DNA of 64,000 nucleotides from Himantopus leucocephalus (Eukaryota; Chordata; Aves; Charadriiformes; Recurvirostridae). Position 1 is the stretch's first letter; every line of letters starts with the position of its first letter. The position numbers and the translations under genes were made by a program. Positions 1-12,700 of this stretch are shown piece by piece. The DNA is taken from assembly GCA_003993805.1 (NCBI GenBank), contig RSEF01000003.1, forward strand, positions 89,783,401-89,847,400, in the 5' to 3' direction. The notes beneath the pieces are model-generated. The model was not told the origin of the DNA and did not search any database. It saw only the letters and a program-made list of their open reading frames with translations.

Positions 1-647
1 GCAATTTATCACAACTCTGGTCGAGCACTGCTCGAGCCCCACGCCAAAAAAAAAAAAGTAACTGAATTTAGCACTGGGGAATATTCTTATTAGAGAAAAA
101 AAGAACAATGCTAAGAACAGAGAGAGAGAAAAAAGAATAATACTAAGAACAGAAAGAGTCAATAAAGAGAAACAGCTAGAACCCATTTAGGTAAGAAATG
201 GGAACAGTTAAAATTATTCCCATTTTCCTGTACTAATTTGAGTGGTGACAAAGGTTTTTTTAGTATTAATTATTTTCATTTAAAGACATTATTCTTTTTT
301 TCTTTAATATAGAAGGATACATTTAAACATGCTTCTGCACCTTCTTTTTGTAGGAATCTAAGTGCAGGATATCAAAGACCAGCCTTATTTGAAGAAACAA
401 TCTTCAATTGCCTGAAGCAGCACACAGGCGTAACAGAAACCCAAAAAGCTTCACTCATACTGTCATTCATTGAATTTTCTGCTCACTGAAGATGCTGATA
501 CTACAGAGTACAAAATTATCTCTCAAACACTAGTAATATGTTGATTAAAGTGTTTGAAGAGTGATGTATGACCGTTTCCCATAATTACTATAATTTAAAT
601 TTCATAAACTTTTATGGAATTTCCATTTTAACTGTTTTAATACTTAC
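1..647 (-). other. SENP6 intron, left part, cut by window edge
   Basis: Intronic sequence following exon 20. It holds an A11 run at 48-58 and a small inverted repeat at 21-35 (TCGAGCA, C, TGCTCGA). I looked on the minus strand for the exon with the catalytic Asp motif and did not find it. Nothing else recognised. Confidence 0.7.
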
Positions 648-736
648 TGTTTGCAGATAGTAGGCTTCAGGTGCCACTGTCCCATTTCTGAATTACAGTT
701 ATCATCTACAAGGCCACCATCATCACTACTGTCTTC
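648..736 (-). CDS. SENP6: SENP6 coding exon 20 (last visible)
   Basis: Acceptor CTGTAG, donor GTAAGTA. It encodes [13 protein letters not shown], then [16 protein letters not shown] plus two bases of a Gln codon (residues 915-943). [10 protein letters not shown] re-enters the protease core directly before the strand bearing the catalytic Asp. No sequence for that next exon was found in 1-647, so the gene continues left of the window. Confidence 0.94.
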
Positions 737-3700
737 CTACAGAGGCAACATGTTTACAGGTATTAAAAAACTGTTTTTCAAATGGATGCAAAAGAAACTA
801 TTGCTATACTTACCATTTTTAATCAAGACCAATAACATAAGTTTAATAAAGAAGCGGTAGCTTTAATCTGAAACCTTTCATTGTTTGTAAAGTTCGCATT
901 ACCAACTTTTAGTCACACGGTTTCTCAAATCCATGCTGGAACGACATGGAGTGAGGTGCTATTTATTTAACGACTGCTGAAAACTAGAAAAAAAAACGCA
1001 ACTGACACTTTCAAAGCATTGCTGGCTTAAAAGAGGTGCATCTCCATTATTTGGTTATAATCCAAATTATCAATACTTTCCCTTGCTAATGACAACTAGA
1101 AATTTGCTTGGCGGTTTCATGTATATTATCTTCTAGATGGAATGAGACAAAATCTGCAATGAACTCAGCAGTAAAATTTGATCTTTGCTCCAGAATGCAC
1201 CAACTTGGTCCTTAGGGCAAGGGAAATTCAACCGCCATGATACTATATATCATGGGCTGCAAAAACAGTCATACCACAAACATAGGAATATACTTTGATT
1301 TCAATATTGATTGCTATGAAGGATATGGAAGTTTTATGAACAAAATCACTAAGTTCTTGTATCTAAAAGTAACCCAGTGATCCATGGTTTCTTACCCTTC
1401 TACTGAGTTCACTTTTACTACCACAGACCATTGCGTTACAGGGAAACAGATGCTTTCCAAAAATGAGAACCCCCATTATCAGCATGATTTGTGAAATTTT
1501 TGGTGAGAATTATGTACACTTCACTAACACGCAGGATCCTATGACTGAAATCCTCATGCTGTACCATGAAGATGTTACCATATTAAAAACTACTGCCCAG
1601 TTCCTAATACACTTGTTTCTGTTGCAGCCTAAACTCCATTTCTGTCAGGTGTGAAGGTGCACTCAGCCTGTCATGGCCTACCATTTTTAGACTTGCTTTG
1701 TGTATTCTAGAAGGTATCAGTGACAGCTTCAGCCTGGGTTAAGTTCTAAGCTACAACGCAACCAGGGAACTTGGCATCTTTTCCTCAAGGAACAGAGCTG
1801 CCCATGTGCTTTCTTCCCTGCCTTCATGCCATGTAGGTTGGAAACACTCTACTGCTCATTCTCCACATTCAGGGAATTCAGGAATTGCTACAAAATAGGC
1901 AGAAAGGCACTTCCATCAAGCAGAAAACACAGAATGTTTGGGTAAGTGGCATGACAGGACAGGTGGGCTGAGTCTGTATGAAAAGCATAGTTAGGTTTCA
2001 ACATAAGCTGGAGCTTTTATATGTGCGCACACATATACATACTACTTGGAGGCCATTATAAATAGCTGTAGACTTTGGAGAATAATTGTTCTGGACTCAA
2101 AGGTCAAAAATAGGTAATTCCTAGCCCATATATTTGAGAGCCTCTGATTCTTTATTTCGGACAACTTGGGAGTCATACACCTGGAACACGAACAGGGAGG
2201 CCAATTAGGAAGAGTAAATGTGTAACTCCTAGCTTGTCACATTTACGCTGTAGAAGCAACAGGGCTATGGAATAATGCCCTCGTACCCAGTAGCGAGTGA
2301 GCAAAGGACATTTTAACGATCAGTCTTTCCACAGCTCTAAAATCTAAATATCTTCCAATCTGCAGAAGGACACTACTTGATTATAAATCCATGTTGTTTA
2401 AATTTGATTAGGAGAAGCACCAATGAAACAAAACAGCAGAGTAGCACCTACTTATAAATGGGTCTGTTTATGTCCAGGAAATGCAGCTGAAAGAAGAGTA
2501 ACTTGTTCTTGGGTCTGGCAGATAAACATGGGGGTGGGGGACATGAAAGATAGAAGTGTGTTGACTTTCAGGATTTCCACTAAAATCATTGTGTAATATT
2601 GTCACTATGCAAGAGACTCACAAAATTAAATGCAGGGTCAGTACAGCAGTACCCTATTTAACAGTTTAATGAACGACTGTACAATTCTCTCCTGTCAGCT
2701 AACTTGCAAATTTTTGTAGGTAACCAGTGCTTTGGATTTGACGCTCGTAAAGATAACTAGCTTTAGGCAATGCATATTTACAATGTGTATACAGCTGTTA
2801 AGCTGCCTATTCAAAATACAGCACAACAGTTCGCATTTCCCAAACAAAACTGCCAAATTCTTTACCTGGTTATCTTGGTCTTCAGAAAAATCTATAAGCT
2901 CATCTTCATTTAGTTTACTGCCATCAGCTGAGTCTTCGCTATAGTTTAGCCTGATTTTGTGCAATCCATCTGTATCAATCACAGACAGTAGTAGTTTAAA
3001 CATCAGATACTATGTCATCATTGAAGACCAAACTCATTTTAAATACCTCAGATTTCCTCAGGATCATTCACAATAACTGTGATACAACTGATATAATATT
3101 TTATTCATGCATATGAACAAAAGTGAAAACTTTCTTCTAAGTAACAGCAGAAACTGTTCCTTATTCTGTGAAATGCGTAAAAAAAAACTTCTAGAGACCT
3201 AGACTAAAATCCACCATGAAATTACCCTGTAGTTCCATGAAGTCTTTGCAACAGTATAAATTGGTACTGTTACCAAAAGAAGCAGTCTCGTTTGGTCCCT
3301 AATATAACTGCGTATTCCCATCCCTAGCTGGTTCCTTCCATGGCACCAAATACATCCACACACACTGGACCAGACTGAGAACATCAGTCACAAGCTTATT
3401 ATTCTTTAACTTGAATAATTTCCTTGATCAGATTCACTGTGCAGTTATGTGAAGACTTGGGCTGGTAAAAAGGAAAAGGCAGCTTGGCAACGCGCTGCTA
3501 GGGAGGGCAGAACGCAGGATCAGATCTCCTGGGAGCAGCAGCTTAGAAATGTTTGTGAAACTTCACTGTTTGCTACATAAAAAGAGTATCTGTAAATTCA
3601 GTCCCTACCCCCTCTACGTATTTAGTCACTTGGGAAACAGCATCAGAAGAAATAAATAATAATGAATGTTACAGTTATACCTGTGAGAGACACAGATACA

Positions 3701-6700
3701 GACAGCTACAGCCTCACTTAGTCTTACTATAGCACCGTGCAAGACTTCAGAACTGATTTTGAGGGGAAAAATAATAAACTACGTGGAAATAAGTGAAAAA
3801 TGAATAACATGCCAGCAAAACCTGAAATCTTCATAAAAAAAGCTTTTCCTAGAAAAGGGCTATATAACATATCTAAACAATCACAAAAATAAAAGCATTG
3901 GTTATGGTGTCACTGGAGGATTTATTACTTATTAAAGAAAACCAGGACTTCTATAAGAACAGTAAAGAGGGCAATGAACTAGCTAATGGAAAAAACGGAG
4001 AAGACCTGCATTCGAGAATACTTCAACAGAAAAGTTGAAGTAACACTTAGGAAAGAGGTTACCATTGGAGTTCCACTGGGACAAACTTGGGAATTAAGTC
4101 TTACTCAGTATCTTTGAAAAGACCTTAGCACAAGAAGTAGGGCATATACTAATGTGACTTACTGCTGACAGATTAAAAAAAATAAAAACTAGTATCAAGA
4201 AGAATCACATCTCATACAAGAATTGAGCAATAAAAAAAGATTATTTAAGTAATTAAAAATATATATTTTTTTTTATTATTTCTTCAAAGTTATTTAGGTA
4301 TCAACTCCTACTGATTTACAAGTCCAACACCAGGATTTAGCTTGAGATCAAGACATCTAAGTTTAGCTTCCCATGTATAGTAGGCATCTAGGGTCTCACA
4401 ATGTTAAGTGGAGACCATAATCAGAGCAGAGAGCTACTCAACTGAACAGCTACTCCGTGTCTGCTTTAGGATGAGAAAAGGAGGTCTCTTGGTTTCATTG
4501 ACTATACTATCAAAGAAGCACCTCCCATCTTTTGAGATATCCTAGGATATCCAGGACACACATATGGATTTGGCAGCATCAAGACCCACAGCCTTCTGGA
4601 GCAACACTGAAGGCTGGGCAGAAAACCCTAGGCCTATATTCCCATTTTCCATCTGTTTGAAACAGAAGTTTAGATACACACTGCATCTAAATTCAGCTAC
4701 CTAAACATATGCTTAGTGTCAATCTCAAATTGAATCTCACCCTTAAACTAGGGCTGCGACCCATAAGAATGTCTGCATTAATGAAAGGGTGCATCCTCTG
4801 CAATAGCTAAGCAAGAGAGTCTGGGTGTTTTAGTCAGCAACAGAAGAATGACCATCAGCCACCGATACAATGCAGCCATAAAAAAAAAGAAATGTAAACC
4901 TAGCAAAAATATATGTCATAAAGTGCGTTCCAACTAATTACAGACAAGTAACAGTAGCAGCATCCAAGACACAAGACCGTATCATACCACAGCAATATCA
5001 AACAGTAACAATCACACATAAGATGAAAAACCAATTAAAACAAGAGCAGATCTACACAGATCCCCAGTCCCACTCCCCTCCCCCAAGACCTTCTAGGAGA
5101 AGTGACAATGTTATCACAAATTAATAAATTTAAATTAGAAAGTAGGAGAGTGCTTATACCTACAAAGATATTAAATTTGTAATGGCCTGCAGAATACAGA
5201 TAGACCATATAATTGATAATCTTTTCAGATTTGTGCTATAAGCAATGCAATTACTTACTGCGTAAATTAAGTAAGTAGAAATATGATCTGTGACTAAAGT
5301 AAAAGTTTCTGCATAACCAGATGTTTTGTAGTCTATGCCTCAAGGGGATCCAAACCTTGCAGTGAGCAGAGAAAACAATCTTTTCATAATTCCTTCATAT
5401 GCGTTTAAAAGTATGTCAGCTCCTTTGTTCACTTTGGTACAAACACTGTTTGAGATCACTGAAATCAGCCTCCACAGCACTGATGCATGGAGAAAGCCTC
5501 TCTAAATGTAACACGGAAGTCATGTGAGAGATTTTTTTTTTAAAATTATTCTCTTCTTACTCTTTTTACATACCTTTTATCAGGATATTAAAGAACTTAA
5601 TGGTGTTGAAGCAAAACTTCAAATACTAGAGGATGCTGGAATTAAGGTTGCTCACACAATCTTAATTCAGTTCCGCCACGCACACACATTATGAGGATCC
5701 ATGGTCAACTACTATTCTTTCCTTAACAATTACAGTGTTAAGTGATGCAAATCGACAGCTACAAAATGATTTTGTGTGAAAAAAGGTCACACAACTGAAA
5801 AATTATTCTGATTTAGGAAAAGTGTTTTATCTCCAGCTCTTTGCCATGAGAGTTATGTCAGCAGCCACAAAAACATTTTATATGCAACGGCTGTAAATTA
5901 CTTCTATTGCAAGCACTCAAACTTCAGCCACACACTAAACTTTCAAAATATTAAGTTTACACAATTGCAAAAGTACTAACAGATGTGAAGTCTCCAATTT
6001 TTGCATTAAAAAGTGCGTATTATTAAATTACATACCCATAGATTGGCTAGCAGTTGTGAATTCACCCTGTATACCATTTTTGTCCGAAGTCCTATGGTCT
6101 AGTTTATGGCATGCTGATTCCACAGTGTTAGGTTCTTCCACATCACTGTCTATTTGATTTAGTTTTTTGAAAGCAATTTTTCCCCTACACGGACTTCTTC
6201 TACAACATGAAGACTCACTGTCCTCTGTTTCAGTGTTTGGGTCAATTAAAGCTGTATTATACTTTTTGGTCAACGTCTTCTTTGCTGTGGACTTGGAAGG
6301 TGAGTTTTGTGCATCTAATTCATTTGGCAAAGGAGATGGTGTGTTGGTCTCTCCATCTGAAGAGGAAGTTTTTATCTGTGTCGCAGCATTTTCATGATAG
6401 TGGGGATTTGGTTCATATTTGGGTTTTTCCAAACCAGGAAAACAGATGACAGCCAAAAACCAGTGGGCACTGCAAAGGAAAAAATACATTAAATACTAGT
6501 AAAAAATATATTAAAAACTAGCAATTACATTAATGCTTACAGTAAACACTGAGTGCGTGTGCACACACACACAAAAACCCCAAACCCTGCCTCCCATAGT
6601 TATCAAAGATAGATTGTAATAGCTGTTCACTCTTCTGAGCAGGTTTTACTCAAGCCTTCATAGTCTTCTCTAAAAGTAAGATCACTCCTTGCAAGTAATC

Positions 6701-9700
6701 ACCAACAAATTAATTAATAGGATGCAGTTAGTTGAAAACAGGTGCTGTCTAAATATTTATTTCAATTTGGTCATGCTTTATACATTCTTCTCCTTCTTTG
6801 AATTAAAGCTTATTTCTTTTTTAACATTTTCTTTATCACTGCATGAATTGGAGATTGTGTAGTTCATGTTTTATGGTTGTATAAAGTTTTCTAGTAGTTC
6901 AGCACTAGCAACACAAGTAGTCAGATCTAATGGTATAGCTGAATTGCCCGTATTCTTCTGCCTATGAGAACTTCCAATTGTATGTAACACTTCAACTTCA
7001 CATTTTTAAAGAAATCTTGTCAACAGTGAATGAAAAAAGAGGAGAAAAGAGTATTTGTAATGCCATCACCATGACTCTGTTGTCCTCCTCACTCTTCCCA
7101 GAACTGACATTCTAAACCTTTCAGGATCAGAAATAGTTATATCCGCCAACATAAAATAAGATAGGAGGTAAGTTTTGCCCCACTTTCCTCCTTATCTCCT
7201 TGCCTCTTCGGACTTCACTGACTTGCCACTCAACCAGAAATGGAGCAGCAGAAAATTCAGGGACTGAGGCATTGCAAGTAGATATCGACTGACCTGATTT
7301 AGAAATTTTCTGAAGGTTCTCTGATTTCCTACAGCAAATAAAACAGAACCTAGCTATGTATTATGCAAGTGAAGCCACATTTCAATATGTTTTATAAAAC
7401 AGAAAAAGCAGTAGGAAAAAATGCATGTCTAATTGACATACTAAAAAATTAGATGATTATGAAGCCTAAACTCCATCAAAACTCAATGGCCTTTGAAAGC
7501 AGCATGTGAAGTATGGAGGCATTTTGTCTTGAATGATTCACCACACCTAGTTAATGAATATATTAAGTATTGCCAAACCCTGGAATTCGTGTGTGCTCTA
7601 TTAATATAGGCTTTCTGTACCAATTATGTAAATAGACTAGCAAATTAACCTGGATCTAAAAAGAAAACAGCTTGTAACTTTTAAAAGAACAACCTGTTTC
7701 CACTGGAGACTTAAACAAAAAGGACTGTATTACCAAAGGACACTGATGCAGTCATGGTTAAATCAGCCGCATTGTTCTGAAGTTCTCTCTCCCCTAGATT
7801 CATCCTGCCCACCTCCAGTTACTGCAGTTTGACAACTTGTTAGATGATGAGCCCGCATTCCCTAAACTAGTGCTTATGGGAGAGTCTGGAAAGACTTTCC
7901 GGAAGTAGATACTGAAGTCCAGCAACTCCAAAGCAATCATTTCTAGAATGCACTTTTAAACCAGATGCCAGAATAAACAGCTGTGTCCTAAAAGAAATAA
8001 AAGCATCACTCTAGGCAGCACAGAAGAAACTTTATCAGGAACAACCATTTGCAGCATTCCTATGATGTCAGAAAAGCTCTCGAGTCTTGTCAAACCCTAG
8101 AATAACTTGTTTCACAGACTACTTAATTCAAGACACAAAGAAGCAAAAGAAACTCAGAGACTGGTTCTCAACCAGACTAATTTTGCCACAGATTAAGGTT
8201 TGAGACCTTTTGTAAATAGTAATGAATGCAGAACTGTCACTGGAACCAAAGAAACTCTTCCATACCTTTGATCCACTATTGTATCACATAGAGAAAGTTC
8301 TGTTTACAAGGACTAATTACCAGCATGAAACCAGGTGGCAAATTCCTGAAAAATACCTGCAGTGCTGCAGTGCTTCAAACTGCAAACACTGAGAGAGTGT
8401 AGACACCTCAAGGCTGTATACAAGTTCTAGGATCATAATCTATGAAGACAAAGAATAAACTGATGGAAGAGAAGTGGGTGATGAAATCCTTACTACACAG
8501 TATCAGGTTGCACATACAAATGTCCAGGCAAAGGCACGTTGAAAAAGTTTTGAAAACCAGGTTCTCCAAAAACCCCACAGAATGGCATGTACTTTGCTCT
8601 CTATACACCCCAGGCATTAGCTGGCTCTCCCTCCTCACCACTGATTGATTCTCTGTGCTCTTAGGGTTTTCACTAATCCCTTGAAGTTATGAGGCAATGC
8701 CCCGATTACAAAAAAAAATCTAAAAACTACTATACAGCTAAACACCAAGTAGTTGGAAGTTACATTCTGCTAAATGCACAGCATCTAAACATCTCCATTC
8801 TTGTCAACACAAAGTGTGACAGTCCTCATATTGCAAGTGAGGAACAGGAGAATGGGGAAATTTGGTATAATTACGTAACACAAAAGAAACCACATGAGGG
8901 AGTTTCTGAGAAAGCTGCAACTTAGTACAGGTATTAGGTCCCAGCCCACAGCCTTCATCGTAAGACATTCAAGTCCGAAAGACTCATTGCAGATTAAGAA
9001 GCCAACTAATATACAAATGAACACCACAAATATATAAAAATGCTGTATTTGGCACGAAAGCAGGGTTTCACAGTCCTATTAACAGACAAAGTCCAGGGGG
9101 TTATATATTTCATAACACATTATATACACAGCTACAGAATGCTACCTGAGGCTGTAACGTACACAAATAGTATCTATACTGTACTTCCTAACCAGATCAG
9201 AAATCCTTCAGGTTAGTATTTTGCCATTAAGACAAAAAAATAATCAGCACTGACACTTATTGCCTCTTTTGTCAGCAGTGGGTTTAGTTCTAAAAATAAA
9301 ACATTCTCATTCTGTATCAGAGAAGCTAAGAAGTACTTGAAGTGATACTGTAGTGAAGTTAATGAAAACAAAACAGGATTTACATGTCAATTCAACATAA
9401 AGAGCTATATCTCAAAGTAAGAGAGATACTTGCAATAAGGTAAACAGCAAAACCTCAAAACATTTTTTTACTGAAAAAAGTAAGTTAAGAAGACTCCAGT
9501 TCTCTGCTCTTGACCCATGTTGAAACACAAGAATATATGGAAAAGAGCAGTAAAACATAGAGTAACCTGGTAAAACCTGCTGTTCTTCTGTGTCATGGCA
9601 ATATAAGGAAGAAGGAGACACTTAGCAAGTGACAGCTCTGCTACTAGGATAGAGGCCTAGAAGACTTCATACTTGCTGGTTTTTGTGTTCTTCCCCAAGT

Positions 9701-12700
9701 AGCTCCCCAGCCTCCTCTCTCCTGCAATACCAATTACTCATCATAAGGGGAGTACTTCAGTTGAGTCATTAATTCTTTCCTAAACATGTTAGCATTCCCC
9801 TCAAAAAAGTTCAGCTTTTTGTTCCTCAAAACTGAATGTTCGGTTTCGGGGGATGGGGGAAGTGACATGTTTGAGGGGAGACAGAATAGCAAAGCGCATC
9901 CAAGAAAAATACTAGCAGCTAGTAACAATAAATTAAAAAAAGAGAAATATGGAAGATCTAACTTACGCTTTCTTTGCCAGAAGACAGGTCAAAAAGCAAC
10001 AATAAAAACCAAACCTGCTCTCCCTGCCCCCCCATCAAACCACCACTTTCTCATCCCCCTGCATACTTGTTTTTCTTCTGCTCTGCAATGTTCTTATACA
10101 TACCAAGAAACCACTTTTGCAAACAGATGTCCTATCACTGCTTACCAAATTCAGTTCACAGTGAAGGACAGTTCCAAGAAGTATGAACAGGATCATTTCC
10201 AGATGAAAGATGCACACCAAGAGTACACTTTTCATGCTGTAACCTGGTCTAGTGGAAGGTCGCCCTGTCCATGGCAGGGAGCTTGGAACTAGATGATTTT
10301 CAAGGTCCCTTCCAACTCCAAACATTCTATGATTCTGTTTTTATTGTAAACGTGCAGTAGTTTAACTTTCCTAAATATTTTGGCTTAAGGACTGCTTAGA
10401 TTCTTTTTGTGAAATGTAGAAATGTGTTTGTGAGAACCTGCTCTGATCTTAAGGGACGTGAGCATGATTAAAAGTCCTTAACAACCATTAGAATACGAAC
10501 AGTCTGCTACCTGACCCAAGAAAAATATCAGGACAAAAGGATATAAAGACAAATAATAAAGTTTCCAATACAAGGCAGTAGAGATTTTCAATTGCATCTT
10601 CTTCCAATATAGGTTTATTGTAATTAAAGGATGATCGCATTATATCAAAGAGATCACATCAGAAGAAAAACTAAGGACTAAAAAAGGCAAATCCAAAAGC
10701 TATCAATGGCAACAGCTTAGAAGAAAGAACTCCAGAGAGCCAGTTAAAACCTAGAAAAAGTACTCAAAGTTCATTTTTGCTCAGTCTTTATATTGTCTGA
10801 TACTTCTTATACCACAACAATGCACTTAAAGATCTTATATTACTATTTTGTTTTTATCAGTAGGAAAAAGATGTTTATTCTCTTAATTTTTAACTTCAAT
10901 TCACACTACAATATAACTTTCAAGTTTAGAATTATGAAGCTTAAGCCTTTACCAAATGCAATAAAAAGGTATGTTTACTTACGCTTCATTAAGGGGAACA
11001 AAAATGAAATCTTTCTCAAAAATGTCAACATGCCGTGTCCATGTTTTTACTCGCCCATGTCGTTTTTGTTGTATTCTACAAGAAGAAACCAAGACATGAT
11101 TTGTAGGATGGCTTATTTTTAATTGAAAGATGACTTTTGCAGATATTTTCACCTTAACAGCTTCTTAAGATTTTCATGTCATATTCTATTTTTATTATAG
11201 GTGTGGATGCTTCCTAGAGTTCTGTTGGTATCATAATATTGTCTACAAGGATTTTATCTCTGTAAAGCATCTGTTCTTGAAGTCTTCACTGTACTTAGCC
11301 CTTAGTTGCACTACCTTATCAACAGACTTACGAAAGGTTTGAAGTTTCATGAATGCTTCTTCTTTCTCTTTGATTAAGGCGTTTATAGAAGAATGAACTG
11401 AATACATGTATTCTATCAGCATCTTCTTTTTTCAGTTTTTCAAGCACCAAATACCTAATTAGTTAAAAAAAAAAATCATGGAGGTGTTAACTCAAAGTAT
11501 TCATCACCAGATTAAGAAGGACTGCCAACAGTGTTACCTCCCCACCAAATTCTTGCAGCCTCTCACAAAATAACTGTAAGAATATCAGAGCTAACTAACC
11601 ACAGCAGCTAACTAATGCAAAATCTGTGTCAATATTTCAAGGTATTAACTGCTCTGCTCAATCAATATTTCAAGGTATTAACTGCTCTGCTCAATCAACA
11701 AGTTGTTCTGCTGCCGTTGTATTTATTTTTATATCATGGCAGGAAAACAATCTTTCAATGAGTTTGTTACATAATGACCTATCTAGCAAAGACCCACATT
11801 TTGTAAGTGAGCCGCTAAATCTCCAAACAGTCCACAGTGATGCACTAATTTTCTTTCCACCTCTAAAATACCGTAACAGACTGAAAATTATACACGTGCA
11901 CTTTATGTGTAGCATAAACACAGCAGAATGTAACAATTTAAGACTCTTCTAACATTTGTAGCATCAGTGACACTAAAAATTAATTTATGTATTATGTTAA
12001 TTAAAAAAAAAAAAAAAGTAATTCCAGGGAACACAAATAGTCTGGAAAAAACCAAACTTAAAAAGGCTTTTTTTCTTTTCCTTGCAGTTAAAATTCCTCT
12101 TCAGATGTTAAGAAATTTTAAAGGACATTTTTTCCAAGTGAGAACAATGTCATCATCAAGCAGGACAGGAGAGGAATCAAAATTTCTTCCAAAGATACAA
12201 AACAACCTTTACAATTACAGCTACACATAGCTGGAGACCAAGTGTTATCAACTGACCTATGAATTTTTAATCTCAGAACTTTTCAAGTTTCAAAGTAAAA
12301 GATGACTAAAAATTGATTTGAAATAAAACTTACTTTAAATAAAAATCAATAATAACATCATTTAAAAATTCTCCTTCATTTAGACAATGGAGGTCTTCAT
12401 TGGTCACAGAAATACCACCTTTAGCTGGAGGAGGTGGATAAACTATCAACCTGAAAAGAAAAATACGTTCAATAACAAATATGAAATGCCAAAAAAACTT
12501 AGACAATTTTTACAGGGCACAGACAAACATCTTACTTTTCTATAGGACCAATAAATACTGTATGTGGTTCTCCAATTTCTTCATCATCATCAAAATACGG
12601 TAACTGTTTATTTCGCTGCTGCAATTTGGACTCAGAAGCAACCTTAAAAGAATAAAGTCAACATTAATTTGCGCACTGTGCTCAAACTTACCAAAGAGGT

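Noticed and set aside
1..647. SENP6 exon with the catalytic Asp or Cys
   Set aside because: Searched on the minus strand for the corresponding motifs and not found; they must lie outside the window.
9786..10292. 168-codon plus-strand frame
   Set aside because: Runs into a CR1 3' tail at its right end and has no recognisable motif.
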